A stretch of DNA of 64,000 bases from UBA8752 sp965657965 (GTDB lineage: Bacteria > Bacteroidota > Bacteroidia > Flavobacteriales_D > Sanyastnellaceae). Shown piece by piece: positions 61,363 through 64,000 of this stretch. How positions within the stretch are numbered: position 1 is the first letter of the stretch; every line of letters begins with the position of its first letter. The notes below the pieces were generated by a model that saw only the letters and a program-made list of their open reading frames with translations, had not been told where the DNA came from and did no database searches. The stretch spans positions 186,001 through 250,000 of the forward strand of contig CBFHQM010000001.1 of the NCBI GenBank assembly GCA_965657965.1, written 5' to 3'. The translations under genes and the position numbers were made by a program.

Positions 61363-62568
61363 ATGTATGGCAACATGAAGGCCCATTTGAAGGCCGAACT
61401 CAACTCCATTGAAAACGACGGCCTCTTCAAGAAAGAGCGGGTCATTCATTCTGTCCAAGATGCGGTCATCCGACTTGAGGATGGAAGCGAAGTCTTGAAC
61501 TTTTGTGCCAACAACTACCTGGGACTTTCGTCCCACCCAAGGGTAGTCGACGCCGCAAAGCGCGCCATTGATGAACGGGGATTCGGCATGTCTTCGGTCC
61601 GCTTCATCTGTGGGACACAAGACATCCACAAGTCCCTAGAGCAGGCCATTTCCTCCTTTCACCAAACCGAAGACACCATCCTTTACGCGGCCGCATTCGA
61701 TGCGAACGGTGGCGTTTTTGAGCCGCTTTTAACAGCCGAAGATGCCATCATCTCCGATGCTCTAAACCATGCCTCCATCATCGATGGAGTCCGCTTGTGC
61801 AAAGCGGCCCGATACCGCTATGCCAACAACGACATGGCGGACTTGGAAAAGCAACTTCAAGCCGCCGATGAAGCAGGACACCGCTTCAAAGTGATTGTGA
61901 CCGACGGCGTGTTTTCTATGGACGGCTATGTCGCTCAAATCGGACGGATTTGCGACCTCGCCGACCAGTACGGTGCTTTGGTCATGGTCGACGAATGTCA
62001 CGCTACGGGGTTCATCGGAAAGACCGGTCGAGGATCTGTCGAATTGCACGACGCATTGGGTCGTGTGGACATCATCACCGGCACCTTAGGCAAAGCCCTA
62101 GGCGGAGCCATGGGCGGGTTCACAACTGGCAGAGCGGAGATCATTGAGTTGCTGCGCCAGCGAAGTCGGCCCTATTTATTTAGCAATTCCCTGGCTCCAA
62201 GCATTGTCGGCGCCAGCATTGAGGTCTTCAAGATGCTCGACGAAACCACAGAGCTCCGAGATCAACTCGAAGAGAACACGAACTACTTCAAGGCCGGTTT
62301 GCAGCGCATGGGACTCGACTTCAAAGACGGTGAGAGCGCCATTGTTCCCGTCATGCTTGGAGATGCGAGACTCAGTCAGACCATGGCCGATGCTCTGCTC
62401 AAGGAAGGCATTTACGTCATCGGATTCTTTTATCCTGTCGTTCCCAAAGGCCAAGCGCGCATTCGCGTCCAGCTCAGCGCCGCACACACTCAGGCACACC
62501 TCGATCGCGCGCTCAACGCCTTCGAGAAAGTGGGCCGCGAGCTGGGGGTTCTCGCAGAAACGGCTTGA
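61363..62568 (+). CDS. kbl: Glycine C-acetyltransferase (2-amino-3-ketobutyrate CoA ligase)
   Basis: Kbl is a PLP enzyme that cleaves 2-amino-3-ketobutyrate with CoA to glycine and acetyl-CoA, the second step of threonine breakdown. The 401-residue protein opens MYGNMKAHLKAELN, with FCANNYLGLSSHPRVVDAA, GFGMSSVRFICGTQDIHK and VIVTDGVFSMDGYVAQI. The PLP-lysine region is TLGKALGGAMGG. All core residues are in place. The ATG at 61363 fits the family; the frame is open a little further upstream. A tdh (threonine dehydrogenase) gene is not adjacent. The flavoenzyme gene follows four bases later, so the two may share a transcript. Confidence 0.93.
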   Translation: MYGNMKAHLKAELNSIENDGLFKKERVIHSVQDAVIRLEDGSEVLNFCANNYLGLSSHPRVVDAAKRAIDERGFGMSSVRFICGTQDIHKSLEQAISSFHQTEDTILYAAAFDANGGVFEPLLTAEDAIISDALNHASIIDGVRLCKAARYRYANNDMADLEKQLQAADEAGHRFKVIVTDGVFSMDGYVAQIGRICDLADQYGALVMVDECHATGFIGKTGRGSVELHDALGRVDIITGTLGKALGGAMGGFTTGRAEIIELLRQRSRPYLFSNSLAPSIVGASIEVFKMLDETTELRDQLEENTNYFKAGLQRMGLDFKDGESAIVPVMLGDARLSQTMADALLKEGIYVIGFFYPVVPKGQARIRVQLSAAHTQAHLDRALNAFEKVGRELGVLAETA

Positions 62569-62572
62569 GTCA

Positions 62573-63592
62573 ATGCGCGTTCTCGTCATCGGCCAAGGCC
62601 TGGCCGGGACCCTCATCAGCCATGCAGCCCTTGCCAAAGGCTGGGATTGCCACGTGCTGGACGCAGGACTGCCCTCTGCGTCTTCTGTTGCCGCCGGGAT
62701 GTTCAACCCCATGTCGTTCCGCCGCATCGTGGAGGTTTGGGAAGCAGAGTCTCATCTCACCGCAATGACCGAGACCTATCGGTCCATTGAATCGGTACTT
62801 GGAGAGTCCCTCTTGCACCACCTCCCCATTCATAAACGAATTCCCAACGCGGATTACGCAAAGTTGTGGAACCAACAATCCAGCAAACTCCGGTGGATTG
62901 AGCCCCTTGTATACGAGGCTAGTCGAGAAAACGAAGGCATTGTAACCGGCGGCGGTTGGCTCAACCTCCCTCGTTTGATCACCCTGTGGCAACGACATTT
63001 AACCGCGCTTGGGCGCTTCGAAAAAAGGGCACTTCATGTCCAAGACGCTGAAGCCCTCAACACGGGCCACTGGGACGCCCTGATTGACTGCCGAGGCGCG
63101 CACCTGCGCAACGCAACAGAAGTGCCCAAAATGGACCTCCGGGCGAACCGAGGCGAGGTCCTCACCATTGCCCTTCACTCCGGGCAAAGGTGCAATTTGC
63201 CCCACCATCACATCCTGAATTTCGGCAAATGGACCCTTCCAATTGGACCCAATGCGTGGCGTTTGGGTGCCAGCTATGAGTGGAAGAGAGAAGACCACAC
63301 GCCTGACCCCGAAACCGGCAACTTCTTGATTGAAGCCATGAAAACCGCAACCGATTCTCACGACGTGTTCACCATTCGCGCCCACGATGTCGGCATTCGA
63401 CCTGTATCCAAAGACCGGCGCCCGATGGTCGGAAGATGTCCGGAACGGGACAACTGGTACCTCTTCAATGGGCTCGGAACAAGGGGTGTTTTGATTGGAC
63501 CCAAATGGGCCAATCACTTAATTGACCTTTTACAAGGAACCGTCCAAACCCCTGACAATGTGAATCCTAAACGGCTCTTATTTTCTTCTTAA
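62573..63592 (+). CDS. DAO-type FAD-dependent oxidoreductase
   Basis: This 339-residue flavoenzyme of the D-amino-acid-oxidase/glycine-oxidase group has the Rossmann motif VIGQGLAGTL at 5-14. An ASSVAAGMFNP segment is typical of the family and lies near the FAD. The C-terminal domain shows RPVSKDRRPMVGR and LFNGLGTRGVLIGPKWA, where the flavin is gripped. It should oxidise an amine, but whether glycine, D-amino acids or another compound is unknown. Its proximity to kbl, which produces glycine, makes glycine a candidate, as inference only. It starts four bases after kbl at the ATG used here. The frame is open far upstream inside kbl, but that part is a shadow. Confidence 0.85.
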   Translation: MRVLVIGQGLAGTLISHAALAKGWDCHVLDAGLPSASSVAAGMFNPMSFRRIVEVWEAESHLTAMTETYRSIESVLGESLLHHLPIHKRIPNADYAKLWNQQSSKLRWIEPLVYEASRENEGIVTGGGWLNLPRLITLWQRHLTALGRFEKRALHVQDAEALNTGHWDALIDCRGAHLRNATEVPKMDLRANRGEVLTIALHSGQRCNLPHHHILNFGKWTLPIGPNAWRLGASYEWKREDHTPDPETGNFLIEAMKTATDSHDVFTIRAHDVGIRPVSKDRRPMVGRCPERDNWYLFNGLGTRGVLIGPKWANHLIDLLQGTVQTPDNVNPKRLLFSS

Positions 63593-63610
63593 TTTCATTT
63601 TAATTTGAAA

Positions 63611-63618
63611 TATCTTCG
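63611..63618 (+). promoter_or_regulatory. Candidate -7 element of the GbsR-like gene
   Basis: TATCTTCG, one mismatch from TAnnTTTG, lies in an AT-rich stretch (TTAATTTCATTTTAATTTG) and ends five bases before the ATG. That would give a near-leaderless transcript. Confidence 0.32.
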
Positions 63619-63622
63619 CGTC

Positions 63623-64000
63623 ATGCTTCACCATGACGGAGATTTCAGCCCCGCTGCTGAATACCTACTCGAACAATGGCCCGTCATCCTCAAGGCCTGG
63701 GGATTCACCAAAACCGCAGGACGCATTCACGCATTGCTCCTCGCGCGGCCCGAAGCGCTCACGGCCGACGAAATCATGGGCGACCTCAACATTAGCCGAG
63801 GCAGCACAAGCATACAGCTCGCCCAACTCCACAGCAACGGGCTTGTAACTCGGCTCAAAATCCTAGGCGATCGGCACGAAAAATTCACTGCCATCCGTGA
63901 TGCCGAAGCCGTAGAAAGCGCACTCACGCAACACCTTCACAAGCAAACTATCCAGCCGCTAAGTGACATGAGTAACACCTTGTCTGCCATTTCAGGAAAA
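63623..64000 (+). CDS. GbsR/MarR-type transcriptional regulator, 5' part
   Basis: This is the N-terminal 126 residues of a winged-helix regulator, cut by the right edge of the window, so its stop lies outside. The frame is open to the end. The start ATG gives MLHHDGDFSPAAEYL. The DNA-binding domain covers about 20-90: WGFTKTAGRIHALLLARPE, the recognition-helix region LTADEIMGDLNISRGSTSIQL, and the wing LHSNGLVTRLKILGDRHEKF. This is the GbsR subgroup pattern, known for betaine or osmotic-stress control in Bacillus, but ligands vary. Its target is probably downstream, outside the window. Confidence 0.78.
   Translation, partial: MLHHDGDFSPAAEYLLEQWPVILKAWGFTKTAGRIHALLLARPEALTADEIMGDLNISRGSTSIQLAQLHSNGLVTRLKILGDRHEKFTAIRDAEAVESALTQHLHKQTIQPLSDMSNTLSAISGK

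Noticed and set aside
62144..62572. Extension of the DAO flavoenzyme frame upstream into kbl
   Set aside because: The overlapping 143 codons are a shadow of kbl and lack flavoprotein features. The true N-terminus with its GxGxxG motif begins at 62573.
1..64000. tRNA, rRNA or integrase-bordered island
   Set aside because: No cloverleaf-like stretch, rRNA segment, integrase, transposase or long direct repeat was noticed. Gaps are too short to hold an rRNA gene.

Overview
The window looks like chromosomal DNA from a GC-rich member of the Bacteroidota, most likely the Flavobacteriales side. I judged this from gene content and order, not from a computed phylogeny. The order PorG-like (DUF6089) / uppS / bamA / two Skp-OmpH genes is typical of the phylum, as are DUF2480, DUF4271-hemD, DUF6427-(DUF6341-like)-purD, C-terminal type IX secretion (T9SS) sorting tails, and a TAnnTTTG-type promoter element. 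Coding density is very high. Nearly all genes abut or overlap by 1-11 bases and no gap reaches 300 bases. I saw no rRNA, tRNA, CRISPR array, insertion sequence or prophage.

Layout. 1-302 is the 3' end of mrdA (PBP2). It runs tail to tail into a minus-strand set ending in rodA: sucA-sucB-rodA (305-5722), where cell-wall elongation sits behind the 2-oxoglutarate dehydrogenase E1/E2 genes. 5813-12685 (minus) is an RND exporter, a heme-oxygenase-like diiron oxidase (HDO), a SAM methyltransferase, a TauD-type Fe(II)/2-oxoglutarate dioxygenase, rfbA and a polyprenyl synthetase. The exporter, HDO, methyltransferase and dioxygenase look like a compact small-molecule tailoring and export locus and are the best candidate for something undescribed. 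12780-24110 (plus) carries lpdA (the E3 partner of SucAB), hemH, pabB, tilS, a queuosine-precursor transporter, a DsbD with a duplicated N-terminal domain, gmhA, comM and a gamma-carbonic anhydrase.

24115-32106 (minus) is an envelope-biogenesis operon read as CBS/ACT protein, nadK, porG-like, uppS, bamA, skp, skp, murI. pdxJ and an alpha/beta hydrolase follow on the plus strand, closed by a strong hairpin terminator at 33750-33786. 33804-46540 is mostly minus: a secreted protein and lipoprotein of unknown function, polA, DUF2480, dxs, purQ, a large PKD/T9SS cargo protein, a DUF6427 membrane protein and purD, plus one small plus-strand membrane ORF.

46639-64000 has a GT2-GT9 fusion glycosyltransferase overlapping tail to tail with an O-antigen-ligase-like gene. 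That gene ends a minus-strand set: lamin-tail protein, DUF4271, hemD, rnpA, S41 protease, ligase. Next come asd, a secreted Kunitz-domain protein with a T9SS tail, metG, an unrecognised single-pass membrane protein, kbl, a DAO-type flavoenzyme and the start of a GbsR/MarR-type regulator cut by the window edge.

At system level the window links outer-membrane and LPS construction (BamA, Skp, UppS, GmhA, the GT2-GT9 fusion, the ligase), T9SS export (PorG-like plus at least two candidate cargos), cell-wall synthesis (PBP2, RodA, MurI, UppS) and core metabolism. Several start codons lie only a few bases downstream of a -7-like element, which suggests short or absent mRNA leaders in this organism.
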